Shown: piece after piece, positions 22,632 through 33,774 of the stretch
How the letters are laid out: the number at the start of each line of letters is the position of its first letter
Position numbering within the stretch: the first letter of the stretch is position 1
Assembly (NCBI RefSeq): GCF_950295315.1
Contig: NC_080171.1
Span: 30,324,682-30,388,681, forward strand
Origin: Erinaceus europaeus
Lineage: Eukaryota > Chordata > Mammalia > Eulipotyphla > Erinaceidae
Length of the DNA stretch: 64,000 nt
Direction: 5' to 3'
Translations under genes and position numbers: made by a program
The notes under the pieces: model-generated
What the model was told of the DNA's origin: nothing
The model's database searches: none
Seen by the model: the letters and a program-made list of their open reading frames with translations, nothing else

Positions 22632-23000
22632 GAATACCTCACTTTTAAACACATTTACTTTCTCTTAAAATGTGTGGTAGGAGGTCCTTTATATCTGAGT
22701 ACAGTCAAATGTTACAGAGCAAACATAAAAGGGCATTTTTTGCGGTGTCTATTTAAGAAGTAAACTCTTCCGATGCACATAAACCTTTATCAGTTTGCAA
22801 AATGAGAGGGAGCTAGGAAGAGAGGGAGAAAGAGAGTGAGAGATCAAAAGTGAAGAAGCCCAGAGTATTATAAAATACTTACGTGTCGTATTACAGAGGC
22901 TAATGTGAAATTACTTCTCTTCTTCCACTATTGAGGCCTTCCACAAGTCATCAGGATGGGGTTATTCTTAGGAAGAAACTAGAAATTTCAAATTTCATCT
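22632..23000. other. intronic sequence, nothing recognised
   Basis: No exon or clear repeat is seen. Confidence 0.4.
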
Positions 23001-23004
23001 CTGC

Positions 23005-23165
23005 TTGTTCCATTCATCCAATACTCTTCTGTGCCAGGCAGTGCTATAGACACTGAGGCTACTGAATTGAGTAAAGGAGACCAAAATTCATGCCTAATGG
23101 AGGCACAGTATCTGGCACCAAAGCACACTCAGCAGATAGTTGTTAAATGTATGTAGGGGATGGTT
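23005..23165 (-). repeat. L2-like fragment
   Basis: 'cattcatccaatactcttct', 'gtgccaggcagtgctataga' and 'ctgaattgagtaaaggagac' follow the order of a reversed L2 3' region. Confidence 0.6.
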
Positions 23166-23467
23166 TGCATTATAATCACCAAGTCATCTGGATAAAACCT
23201 ATAGCAGTTCTATAACTTCTCCAAGATGCATGGATATGTGCTTGACTAAAGTTGCTTTATTCAGAAATTAAAAACAAACTAATAAATGCTGAATCCCAAT
23301 AAACCTATCTCAATGGGGCTGGGGGTGGGGTGGGAGAGAAGAGATAGGATGCTGCTCAAATGGAGTGAAATCTGTGATTCTAGGAAAATGGTATTTAGAA
23401 ATTAACATGAGCTCTTTCAAGAGAGCAACATAGTCAAGTGCCTTATCACATCCTTTTAGAGATTCTC

Positions 23468-23590
23468 ATCAAGGGTCAGTGAAATAGCTCACTTTGATAA
23501 TGCACTGCTTTGATAATGACCCAGGCTTGAACCAGGAAGTTCTCTCTTTTTTTCTCTCTCTCTCTCTTTCTCCTCCTTTCTGTTCTTAGA
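23468..23590 (+). repeat. tRNA-SINE remnant (B/C-like)
   Basis: 'gtcagtgaaatagctcactt', 'gacccaggcttgaacc' and a CT-rich tail suggest a truncated tRNA-SINE lying directly before an L1 fragment. Confidence 0.5.
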
Positions 23591-24545
23591 ATAGCTATGA
23601 CCATGGAATACCATTTTGACAGAGATCCAAAGGTTACACAGGCTCCTCTGCTAAATATGAATAGATGTGGGCCCTAGTTCGGATCAATGGGGTTCATAGT
23701 TAACGGTATTTATATAATTTCCCCATATTTGGGAGCTACTCTCTGCCCTGAACCAGCTTTCTAGTCCTGTTCCCAACTCTGATATCATTTCACCAGACAA
23801 TACTTTCTGCCTACCTTCATGTTAGCTGTCAGGCTCAGGCAGAATTTAGTAAAGTCATGGGCCTCTTAGAAAATACCTTAAATAATCTTCCTAGCTTCTT
23901 CCAATATGAGGACCCCAAATCTCATCTGCTATATTCTTACGTTTTGGTTCCTGATTACTAAACAATTTGTTCTGTTTTGTAGTATTTATTTATAAAATGG
24001 AAATATTGACAAGACTATAGGATAAGAGGGGTACATTATGCTTTTCAGCCACCAAGTTGCAGATGCTACAATGATGCCAAACTGATGTCCCTGGGCAGAG
24101 GACCTCACCAATGAGTCCTGAAACCCCATTTTTCCAGAGCCCTGCCCCACTAGGGAAAGAAAGAAATGGACTGGGGGTATGGATTGATTTATCAACACCC
24201 ATGTCCAGCAGAGAAGCAATTACAGAAGACAGACCTTCAACCTTCTGCACCCCACAAAGGTCTTTATTCCAAATTCCCAGAGGGATTAAAGAAAAGGGAA
24301 GTTTTGGGGGAGTGGGGGGAGAGTTAAGGGGGTGTGGAAGAGTTCATTGTTTGTTTACATGATGTAAGTGGAAAAAGAGACCAGTAAGGTTTATTCTGGA
24401 AACAAAAGGGGAAAAAATGAATAGGAAAGCTTCTCATGGAGGGGATGGGATATGGGACTCTGGTGGTGGGAATTGTATGGAATTATACACCTTTTATCCC
24501 ACAATCTTGTCCATCATTTATTACATAACTAATGAAAAAAAAAAA
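23590..24545 (+). repeat. L1 3' UTR fragment (subtype I), longest copy
   Basis: It starts near 'gctatgaccatggaatacca' and passes through 'ttgggagctactctctgccc' and 'accttctgcaccccac'. It ends 'gggaattgtatggaattata' with an A run at 24534-24545. Collinear with 2000-2692 and 46715-47485. Confidence 0.8.
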
Positions 24546-25297
24546 CACCTCAGCAAATGAATAAGAGATCTTGAGGCACCATGAGTCCATCTGTCCTTTA
24601 TTGTTAGATTAAAATCCCTAACCTCACTTCACCTAGCAAGCAAGCAAACCCCTTTATACCCCAAGCTTCTTCTGCAGCAGTGAGATGGGAGAAGGGAGCG
24701 AGACCTGGCAAAGACCAGCCTTGAGAGCTCTGTGTTCCCATCTCTGCAATGCTACTGATTTGCTCACACTCCCCAAAGATTGAAGACATTTTATAATCAT
24801 GACCATAATTGAATGCCACTAGGGGTTCAAGGGGGCTTCTCTCATTAACATTTAAAGAGACAGCAACCTTCCATTTGAAAGATATGCAACTTTACCCACA
24901 AGTCCAGACAGCCCCACAGATGGACTCTGCCTTTCTGATCTCTGCTTTCTGGCTAAAGGTATCTGACCACTGGCTCTAGAAATATCTGGAGAAAAATGCC
25001 TTGTCCTCCTTCCTGGGATTTGAGTGACAAGCAGAGGGGGATCTGCTAAAAGGAAACTATTTTTGCAGATGAGCAACTTCAAAAGTCTGTTATCAGAGAC
25101 TGCTGCTGTGAACAAGTCATGTAATGGATCAAAATTGGCAGGGACTTCCTAACCTATCCACTTCTTATACTCAGCATCAGAGAAAGTGGAAATCTCTGTA
25201 TTTAAAACTTAAAACATGCTTAGAAGTTAAGGCTGGAATGATACAAAAGATGCCAAAAAAAAAAAGAAAAAAAAAGTTTCCCTCTTTGCCAAAACTT
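24546..25297. other. intronic sequence, nothing recognised
   Basis: Apparently unique sequence with no recognised exon. Confidence 0.45.
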
Positions 25298-25600
25298 GAA
25301 GTCACCATGTTAAGTGAGACAAGCCAAAAAGAGAAAGACCTGTACTGAATGATCTGACTTACAAATAAAGGACAGTAAGGGGAGACATAAAGTGAAAATT
25401 GGACATGGTTTGGAATATTGCAACAAAGCAAAGAATTCTGAGGAAAGAGGGAAAGGGACAGGATGATGGGACATTGGAGTCCTGGTGTATCTCTTAGACA
25501 TCAATTAAGGGGAGATGAGAGGGTATGCCCATGTGTTAAAGATTATACTATAAGCCATTAAACCCCTCCAATAAAATCAACAATAAATAAGTAAGTAAAA
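25298..25600 (+). repeat. L1 3' UTR fragment (subtype III)
   Basis: 'caccatgttaagtgagacaa' with 'gccaaaaagagaaagacc' is the conserved start of many mammalian L1 3' UTRs. It ends 'aagccattaaacccctccaa' and 'taaaatcaac'. Confidence 0.7.
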
Positions 25601-27530
25601 ATTAAATGTGTACTACTGTCATAAAATAAAAATAGGTGAATCTTAAAAAAATTAAATAATAAAAAGACTGTGTAAAGTCTATGGAGTGAGCCTCCTGTCT
25701 TTTTGATTTCCTTATTGTCAATATCCTGTAGTCTCCCCACCCTCCACTTCCTTCTCTTTGTCCTGGAGTTTGGTAAGTTGTGGTGGTTATTGTCTCAGGT
25801 TGCCCTCTTCTTTAAGGGTTACACTTTTCCCATTGTTTTTTGGATAAGCATGAACCATAGATCACATATTTTCATGCAGTCTTATTCCAGCTGAGCCAAG
25901 TTGCAAATACCTTATCTTCTCTGATGCCTTTCCAGTTTTCCTCTATCTATGAAGCTTTGTCTGTATCTAATTAGAGGAAAAGGCTTGTGAATTGTGTCCT
26001 CAGTCCTGTATGTTTTTTTAAAGTCATCCTAGACAATATTAGAGATGATTGATAGTATCGGCTATTTTGAGATGCCTATGAGAATTTATAAATTTGATGT
26101 CTGTCATCCCTTACGTTCTTATGATTGTTAAACCAGGCTTCGTGGTAAGCTTTGTGCAGATAAATTATTACTTAGACAGTAATTTTACTTAACCACTATA
26201 TTTCCAGCCTGTAATACTCAAAGGCACTTTTTGATCTTGGCTAGCCTTAAGTGAGATGTGCTAAAGTTCAGAGAGAATGTTTAAGGCAGAGGCAGGAGGT
26301 GGAGCAGGAGAATCTTCCTTTTGCTTGCGGAGTAGGACCTGGCTGGTTCACATAATGAGACCATACAGAAAGCTGGGATGGCTAAACTGCAATAAGACAA
26401 ATAAATTGCTCAACTTTGCCTTAGCTCAGCAGCCAATGACCCATTAACGCACAGAGCTAAATAAGATCATCTGTTAGTGGAGATAAGCATGATTGCTGCT
26501 GGTCTGGTTATACAAACGGTGTCCCATTAAATTAAGCATGTGAAATGCAAAACAAAGAGAACCAGCTCACAGTTGGAATGCATTCAAAGCATTAGAGCAG
26601 CAGCTTTCTGAGATTAATGTGGGTGTGTGAGACAGACTATTAAAACCCCTCCAAGCGTGGGGTCTGCCCACTGCATGCATTGCTGGACACCTGTTGAAGT
26701 TTTCATTTACCTAAATAACACTGAGTGGCTCAGCCTTAGGAACATCCTTTCTGAGCAGTTTGATGCTTCGGATTCAATAGCTCAAAGATAGCTCCTTGAA
26801 ACACTCAGTTGGGAGAGGCCTCCAGGGGAGTATTTCCACTGTGCAGTGCTACTCTCTCTGTCACTGAACGTACCAACTATCTTAGAAAGCAGGATGACCT
26901 GTTTCTTGTGGTCTAAAGAGCCCTCTGGGTTTGGAAAAGCCTCAAGAATATTGTTAGTTCCCATGCCTCGCTCCCTTCTTTTTCTGCACTTTGGGGTGGA
27001 GACAGCAGATTCTGCCTATTTGCCTGAGAATCCTCACCTGGTTCAGACACGCCCCACTCACACTGTGCATGCCCTATGTATGTGCCAAGGCATAATATTT
27101 CCTCCTCTGTCTCACAAGACAATCAGCATAGAATCAGAAAGAGGCAGTGTCCGAGTTGCAGACACAAAGGCAGTCCTGCTGATAAACATGGCCACGCCTG
27201 GGATCCGCTGTGCCGCCGTGGGTGTGCCCGCCTTCGTCTCTGCCACATGCTGCCCAGCACGTCCACATGCACCTTGTCAGCCAGAAGCTGCTGTTGCTGC
27301 TGACATCTAGACACTGAAGCAGGGATGCAGAGCTAACTGCTTCTAAATTGCTGAGCTGTAGGGTTTGGCCCCTGGAGCAAGGATTCTTGCTCCTGTGATT
27401 CTTTTTGCCTTTGAGCAGGAGCAAGGGCTTTTGCTTCTATGAGGCAACCAAAACAGGAGTGGCTCTGGGCAGAGCTGCCACTGAATCAAGCACAAAGAAG
27501 ATATATACCTCTTTGTGGTTTAAGGTTTTG
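25601..27530. other. intronic sequence, low repeat content
   Basis: About 1.9 kb without identifiable interspersed repeats. A 154-codon plus-strand open frame (26846-27310) lies in a GC-richer patch, but it runs antisense to the gene and shows no domain. The stretch 26400-26660 is rich in ATTA/TAAT motifs and may deserve a conservation check. Confidence 0.5.
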
Positions 27531-27536
27531 TTTTTT

Positions 27537-27542
27537 TCTTTT

Positions 27543-27582
<40 letters not shown>

Positions 27583-27584
27583 TC
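27537..27584. repeat. (TTTC)n microsatellite
   Basis: About 12 tandem tetranucleotide units. Confidence 0.97.
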
Positions 27585-27704
27585 AGTATTAGATGAAGAG
27601 ACCTAGTTATCACACAGAGTATCTACGGCATGACTGCATTTATAAGGAGCTCTATACATAGTAAAATAATCTATGGTTTGAAACAAAATTAACAAAACTA
27701 GGAA

Positions 27705-27815
27705 TGGGGAGAGATCATAATGACTATGCAAAGAGACTTTCATGTCTGAGGCATTAAAGGTCCCAGGTTCAATCCCAAGCACCACCATAAATCGGAGCTG
27801 AGCAGTGTCCTGGTA
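27705..27815 (+). repeat. SINE-B, truncated
   Basis: 'gagatcataatgactatgca' is the head, 'gtcccaggttcaatcccaag' the B box and 'gagctgagcagtgtcctggt' the body end. No CT-rich tail follows. Confidence 0.75.
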
Positions 27816-28007
27816 AAACAAACAGAACGGCGACTGCTTTATGTGGACAGTGGCAGAAGGTATCCACTGGAAAAACACAGGAGGGAGCTGTGGGGGTGAT
27901 CAGAACGTCCTGGACCTTCATGGAGATTGGGTGACATAGGCAAATGCATCCGTCAAAGCTTATGAAACAGTGAATTTAAGACTGCTATGTCTCACTGCAT
28001 GCAACTC

Positions 28008-28138
28008 ATGTCTCCAAAAGAGAAAGATGAATACAGGGTAAACTCACTCATAGGTGGATGAGCACAAAGCAAGAATGAAACTTCAATGGGTTGTGGCCCT
28101 TGGCAGCAGATCTAGAACTGAGAAGGAGGGAAAGGGAG

Positions 28139-28177
<39 letters not shown>

Positions 28178-28376
28178 TGGTGGTGGTGGTGGTAGTGGTG
28201 TGTGTGTGTGTTGGGGGTGACTGGGAGGTTAGTAGTTTGATAGTTTGATTGAGGATGAGGTGTACTGACACCTGTCTTGGGGAAGTATGGAGCTGAGTCC
28301 CTGTGACAATAACCACCCTGTAAATTAACACTCCCTCAATATAGTGATATGGAAGTCAAAAACAAAAAGAAAAACA
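28008..28376 (+). repeat. old L1 3' UTR with embedded microsatellite
   Basis: 'aaagatgaatacagggtaaa' with 'ctcactcataggtgg' resembles an L1 3' UTR. It ends 'acactccctcaatatagtga' and an A-rich run. A TG/GGT microsatellite lies inside. Confidence 0.55.
28141..28210. repeat. (TG)n(GGT)n(TG)n microsatellite
   Basis: 18 TG units, then seven or so GGT units with one interruption, then TG again. Confidence 0.97.
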
Positions 28377-28627
28377 ATGCCAACCAAGAATTTTAAAAGA
28401 AGAAGTAGAGATATAAGGGGGTGGAGGGGAAGAGCGAGGGAGGAAGGAAGGAAAGAAGGAAGAAAAGCACACCAATACGGAGCTCTAGTTTACTCTTCCT
28501 GTGGTGTTTGGTGTTGGTTATCTGCAGTTCACTCAGAACAAATTCTAAAAATAGATAGCTTTCTAGAGAGATCTTGATCATAGAATGGGGTGTATATGGT
28601 ACATGGGGTTTCAAGGAACAATTCTTT

Positions 28628-28853
28628 TTTTTACTATCTCATTTAAAAAATTTATTTATTTATAAAAAGGAGACATTGACAAAACCATAGGATAAGAGGG
28701 GTACAACTCCACACAGTTCCCACCACCAGAACTCCATATCCCATTCCCTCCCCTGATAGCTTCCCTATTCTTTATCCCTCTAGGAGTATGGACCCAAGGT
28801 CATTGTGGGATGCAGAAGGTGGGAGGTCTGGCTTCTGTAATTGCTTTCCCACT
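28628..28853 (-). repeat. L1 3'-end insertion with TSD
   Basis: A 226-bp 5'-truncated minus-strand L1 tail. The plus strand reads T-rich sequence, 'ggagacattgacaaaaccat', 'gaactccatatcccattccc' and finally 'tctgtaattgctttcccact'. It has a perfect 12-bp TSD, gaacaattcttt, at 28616-28627 and 28854-28865. Confidence 0.92.
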
Positions 28854-28865
28854 GAACAATTCTTT

Positions 28866-29450
28866 CAAGCTTTCTACATGCTTTAAATATCTCGTTAACA
28901 CAATATAGAAAATGTGAGGAAGAATGGCATGCTGAGTTTTGAAGTCAGATTTCAGAGTTGGCAATGTTAGTTCTCGGGGTCTGCCAGATGGAATCCCTTG
29001 CACAGCAAGTTCAAGATATAAGAGGCAGAGCTAATACTGACTACAGCAGTGTACACAATCCCTTGTGTAAAGTGTCTTGCGTGAGACTGACTTGGGGTCT
29101 CTCTCTTTCTCTCTTTCTCTGTGTTCTACCAGACAGAAACACATGCAATGCTGCTTGGCAGCAGAGCTCAGGTAACTTAAGCATGAAAAATGTCCTTTAG
29201 ATAATTTGCAGACTTTGACCTGTAGTAAGGGCAGATACATTTAGATGTATAAGATTTCTTTGCTTGCTGCTGTGCTATTTCAAAGTTTCTTTGTTACTGT
29301 TTGGTGAAAAACTCTACCACCAGGGAAATGAATCAGGCTGGGATATTATAACCACACCCTCTAGCTCGCTTAACCTATATCCAACTTGTTACCCTACTGA
29401 CTTAAGTTCACCTCCTAAAATAACAACCTGGTGTGACACCTGAGGACAAA
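28866..29450. other. intronic sequence, nothing recognised
   Basis: No exon or clear repeat is seen. Confidence 0.4.
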
Positions 29451-29452
29451 GT

Positions 29453-29806
29453 TTTTTTTTTTCCCAGCAGAATTTATTGGTTGAGTCAAAAAAGTTATGT
29501 TACATCCTGGGTAGCATAACAGAACAGCATTCTTTTCTATATTTCTATATATTTTAATTTATAACACTCAGGTCTAAAGGCTAATAGATGAAAACAGAGA
29601 CATAACATTAACAGAACTCATGGTATTTGGCTTTAGGACTCAGTCACAGAGGCAGCTTAAGTGAGATAAATACATGAACTGATTATCTGGGCTACATCCT
29701 CACTTTCCTCTCAGATCTTCCCCTCTGGGTCCTAAGGTTCAGCCAGACAGCAGAGAGAATGAGAAAACTTTGCAATATACTCCTTAACTGTTATGTGCAT
29801 GTTAAC
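29453..29806 (-). pseudogene. possible 3'-UTR retrocopy, parent unknown
   Basis: On the minus strand an AATAAA (29473-29478) is followed about 11 nt later by an uninterrupted run of about ten A (29453-29462). Several hundred bases of non-repeat sequence lie upstream. This is the layout of the 3' end of a processed, retroposed mRNA. No open frame or parent gene is recognised, the right boundary is uncertain, and no convincing TSD was found. Confidence 0.35.
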
Positions 29807-29965
29807 ATACCAAAGTTAAAAAAAACAGGAATGTTGCTATAATGCTCATAGAAATTTAATTTACCTGCCAGGGGAGTATATTTTCATGCTAAGTACTACA
29901 GATCTACAGATATATTCTGGAATAGTGTGCAGACTCTGATGTTGGAAGAAACTAATTCCTGATTT

Positions 29966-30803
29966 ATTTTTATTTAAGAAAGGAGACATTAACAAAACCA
30001 TAGGATAAGAGGGGTACAATTCCACAAAATTCCCACCACCCGGTCTCCATAACCCATTCCCTCCCCTGATAGCTTTCCCATTCTCTATCCTTCTGGGAGT
30101 ATAGACCCAGGGTCGTTGTGGGTTGCAGAAGGTGGAAGGTCTGAAAACTATGAGTCACTATTCAAGGAAATAGAAACTGATACCAAGAAATGGAAAGATA
30201 TCTCATGCTCATGAATTGGAAGAATAAATATCATCAAAATGAATATTCTCCCCAGAGCCATATACAAATTTAATGCGATACCTATCAAAGTTCCACCAAG
30301 CTTCTTTAAGAGAATAGAACAAAAACTACAGTCACTTATATGGAACCAGAAAACACCTAGAATTGCCAAAACCATCTTGAGGAAAAGAAACAGAAATGGA
30401 GGAATCACCCTGCCAGATCTCAAACTATATTATAAGGCCATCATCATCAAAACAGCATGGTACTGTAACAAAAATAGGCACACAGACCAGTGGAAAAGAA
30501 TTGAAAGCCCAGATCTAAACCCCACACCTATGGACATCTAATCTTGATAAGGAGGCCCAAAGTATTAAATGGAAGAAGGAGGCCCTCTTCAATAAATGGT
30601 GCTGGGAAAACTGGGTTGTAACATGCAGAAAAATGAAATTGAACCACCTTATCTCACCAGAAACAAAAATCAACTCCAAATGGATCAAGGACATGGATGT
30701 TAGACTGGAAACTATCAAATACCTAGAGGAAAACATTGGAGGAACACTTTCCCACCTAAATCTCTAGGGCATTTTTGATGAAACAAACCCAATTGCCAGG
30801 AAG
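29966..30803 (-). repeat. L1 insertion with 5' inversion (twin priming)
   Basis: One insertion bounded by a perfect 15-bp TSD, actaattcctgattt, at 29951-29965 and 30804-30818. The left part (29966 to about 30143) is the L1 3' end on the minus strand with its A-rich tail at the left border. The right part (about 30144-30803) is L1 ORF2 on the plus strand. The junction is at about 30143, and the segment of ORF2 and 3' UTR between the two parts is missing. This is the layout expected from twin priming, and it identifies the common 3' end in this window as belonging to an L1. Confidence 0.95.
30144..30803 (+). pseudogene. L1 ORF2 fragment (inverted segment)
   Basis: It translates to the ORF2 region after the reverse transcriptase core. 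Readable motifs are [47 protein letters not shown] and [13 protein letters not shown]. The frame reaches a stop after MDI (30539-30541) because of an indel or substitution, then homology continues to [14 protein letters not shown] and another stop. It is a dead fragment, not a gene. The C-terminal part of ORF2 is absent. Confidence 0.93.
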
Positions 30804-30877
30804 ACTAATTCCTGATTTTTATGCCTTTGCACAAGCTCCTGCTGCAGAATCCTAACTGGCCATAAGACCTGTTCTAG

Positions 30878-31090
30878 GGGCAGGGGCTGTGGTACACCAG
30901 GTTGAATGTATATATTACAAATATGTTACAAAGTCTGAGTTCAAGCCCTCAGTGTCCACCTATAGGGGGGAAGAAAGCTTCATGAAGCAATTCTGCAAGT
31001 TTCTCTCTCCATGAAGCAGTTGTGCAAGTCTCTCTCTTTTCCCCTTTTTTCTTGATTTATCTCTATCTCTATCCAATAAGTAATATTTTT
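30878..31090 (+). repeat. SINE-A with internal duplication
   Basis: The head 'ggggctgtggtacaccaggt' and B box 'gagttcaagccctcagtg' are followed by two near-identical ~30-bp units ('catgaagcaattctgcaagt' and 'catgaagcagttgtgcaagt'). A CT-rich tail ends the element. Confidence 0.8.
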
Positions 31091-31364
31091 AAAATTTTAT
31101 TTTAGTAATAATTTAAAGTTAAAAATACTTATTCTAACCAAAAGTATCCAGTAAGAGTGGCATTGTGCCAGTTCTAGTTCCAACAAAAACCAAGTCTGAC
31201 TTCCTTGAGTATCCCATGATGTGAAGAAGTACAAACATCTATGTGGAGAACACCACATGGCAGAGAACTGATGCCCCAAACTGATGATCCAGCTAAATTC
31301 CTACCCAGCAACCTGATCTGTGATGTTTCTATCTGTGATAGAAACAGACATTTAGGGTGGTCTG

Positions 31365-31500
31365 GGAGCTAACTCAATTTGTTACAGCACAGAGTTTTTA
31401 TGCCTGAAGCCCCAGAAACCACAGGTTCAACCCCCAGCACCTCTGTAAGCCACAGCTGAGCAGTGTGCTGGTGTCTCTCCTGTTTCATTATCAATACGCA
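31365..31500 (+). repeat. SINE-B
   Basis: 'tttatgcctgaagccccaga', 'cacaggttcaacccccagca' and 'agctgagcagtgtgctggtg' follow the family B order. Confidence 0.75.
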
Positions 31501-32040
31501 AAGAAACATACAAATGTTCAAAAAACAAAACATTTTTGACCTTTCTAGTATCTACGCTGACAACACAGAAAATAGAAAACTACCTGCTCAATTCACAAAA
31601 GTTGTGAGAAATGTTCTCATTTTAAGCTACTCAGTTTTAGAGTAGTCTGTTACACAGAATTAGATAACTGACACATATTATTAAAATGGGCTTTTCAAAG
31701 CTGCTTTTCCTTTTTGTCTGTTTTTTTGTTGTTTGCTTTACTTTTTTTATTTTGCAGTTGAGAAGGCATCTTAGAATTATTCCCTGAGACGTCTGTCAGA
31801 CAGATCAGCCAGGCAGTGTACAGTGACAATGATTTACAAGCATACACTTAGACTAAATCCACAAACAATCTCTGAAATTCAGACATTCTTTCCTAGCTGC
31901 TATATGATCAAAAAGAGCCTGTAGAATTTTGTTAAGTTATAGCTGTTCATATCAAGGAGATAGGTAATAGGTTCATTTAATGCATAGAATAAAGTAGATA
32001 CTTTATAAAAAAAGTAGAAAAAAATTATTTATCTATTTGA
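31501..32040. other. intronic sequence, nothing recognised
   Basis: AT-rich sequence without a recognised exon or repeat. Confidence 0.4.
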
Positions 32041-32046
32041 TTATTT

Positions 32047-32384
32047 TTGCCACCAGAGTTATCTCTGGAGCCTCTATGACTCCACTGTTCCCAATGGCCA
32101 TTTTTTCTCTTCTTTCTCTCTTTCTTTCTTTCTTTCTTTCTTTCTTCCTTTCTCTCCTTATTTCTTTCTTTTTCCCTCCCTCCCTCTTTTCTCTTTCTTT
32201 TTTTAATAGAGGTGAGAAGCAGAGAGTGAGAGAGAAGGAAGGAACAGGGAAGAAGGCAGAGGAAAGAAGAGGCACCTGCAGCAGTGCTCCATCATTAGCA
32301 ATACTTCTTCTTTCCCCCTCATGCAGGCTTAAACCCCCCAATTCTTGCATCTGGCAACTCTGCTAGTTGAGCCACTAGCTGTAC
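32047..32384 (-). repeat. SINE-A, long subtype, with TTTC tract
   Basis: The 3' extension 'tgccaccagagttatctctg' leads to a (TTTC)n-rich linker (32106-32205). 'ggcacctgcagcagtgctcc' and a decayed head ending 'gccactagctgtacc' follow. Confidence 0.75.
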
Positions 32385-32389
32385 CAGGA

Positions 32390-33080
32390 ATATCACTTAT
32401 ACCAGGCACTCACCAACAGAGCTCTTGTGATTCCTGCTCCTATAACTTACAGATTTTCTCCACATGGCCAGCTGTAACTGATCCTAGGAGGTGAGAAAGG
32501 ATCTGTAAAGTCTGGTCTACATCTGCCCTACCCACAAGAAATAACAAAGCTAAGACTAGGATGTGGACCCTCCCTCCAGCAGTTCATCAAATGCTTCCTT
32601 CATATCAAAGCCCTCAGTACTTCCCTGACAGGCTAAATATCTTGGCTGACAAAGTGAGATTCAGGCATTCTTCCCTAGATGCTATATGGTAACAGAGAGT
32701 CTATAGAAATTTAAAAAAAAAATCTAATTATGGCTGCTCTGCTCGGCTCAGTCTCGGTCAAATGTGCTGGTAAGCGATGATCATTAGAGCTGATTAATTG
32801 AACCCATGCATCCACTAGTGCCCATCGACAGGTTCTGACTAACTAGGAACCTAACCAGACCCAAGGCAAGATGGAGGAAAGCGAGAAAAAGATTGATAAT
32901 GTTAACCACAGTGAGGCAGGCATTATGCTGGAAGCATCACAGGCATTTGAAATATTGGAGATTCAGAGGAACCACACCAGGTGGACATTATCTTTTTGTG
33001 CATTTGCCATGGTGTAGACAAAGTGAGCTCAGCACAGAAGCTAACTCTGAGCAGGTGTCCCAGACTGTAACCATTAGTCT
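32390..33080. other. intronic sequence, nothing recognised
   Basis: No exon is recognised. Confidence 0.4.
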
Positions 33081-33084
33081 TTTT

Positions 33085-33225
33085 ACAGTATTGTTAGTAT
33101 CAGTTTACAGGGTAGAAATCAAGGCTGATTGAGGCTATCAGACTTGCCCAAAGTCACACAGAAGCAACAGGATGATGTCAGCATGAAAATTCAGGTCTGG
33201 CTAATGTCACTGTTTTGACACCAGT
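33085..33225 (-). repeat. MIR fragment
   Basis: 'agacttgcccaaagtcacac' with 'agaagcaacaggatg' and 'aattcaggtctggctaatg' is the reversed MIR core (acttgcccaaggtcacacag). Confidence 0.75.
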
Positions 33226-33234
33226 AGTAATTGT

Positions 33235-33374
33235 AGTAGAGCAGAATGGTAGATTACAGAACTGACCTGCAGAAGGTCCTGAGTTTAATCCCAGAGCCAT
33301 ATATGTTAGAGTGATGCTCTCATCCTTCCTGATACTCTCTCTCTCTCTCAGTAAAAAAAAAAAAAAAAAAAAAA
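33235..33374 (+). repeat. SINE-D-like element
   Basis: 'aatggtagattacagaactg', 'aaggtcctgagtttaatccc' and 'agagtgatgctctcatcctt' are followed by a CT run and a long A run. Confidence 0.6.
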
Positions 33375-33589
33375 TCACTGACATCAGGAATAAAAAAATG
33401 AAGAAAGAAGGAAGTTTATCAATGAGACTATTAACCAATAGATAAAGGCTAAGTTGTTCAGGGATTTGAACCAATGCGTTTTTGTAACCAGTGATTTGTC
33501 CTGATAACAGACTGTCTTTTGTTGTATCAGATGAGTGTTGCTTGGGTTCTGATGGACCCTTTTGAAGATTTACATAGAGTTGGTGCCCA

Positions 33590-33745
33590 AGTGGTGGTTA
33601 AAAGTCAACCAGGCTTTGGGTCTTGTCTCTGCCACTCTCTCCTTGGACTGTGAATCTAAAATTCTCCACATCTCACTTTCCTTATCCATAAGATATCTCC
33701 TAAATGTGAACTATAGCTTAGATCATGTATGTGAAAACACTTAGC
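33590..33745 (+). repeat. MIR fragment
   Basis: 'gggtcttgtctctgccactc', 'ccttggactgtgaatctaaa' and 'tttccttatccataagatat' follow the MIR core in order, with divergence. Confidence 0.65.
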
Positions 33746-33774
33746 ACATGGTAAATCTCAACAAAATACCCTTT

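Noticed and set aside
22090..22668. Long open frames on both strands (up to 192 codons).
   Set aside because: They are translations of the GGAGA/GGGGA tract; every frame of a stop-free pentamer stays open.
26846..27310. A 154-codon plus-strand open frame, the longest outside repeats.
   Set aside because: No recognisable domain, antisense to the host gene, and no clear promoter or splice context. Kept only as a low-interest region.
30239..30541. A 100-codon frame with clear protein homology.
   Set aside because: It is L1 ORF2 inside a twin-primed insertion, broken by stops and lacking both ends.
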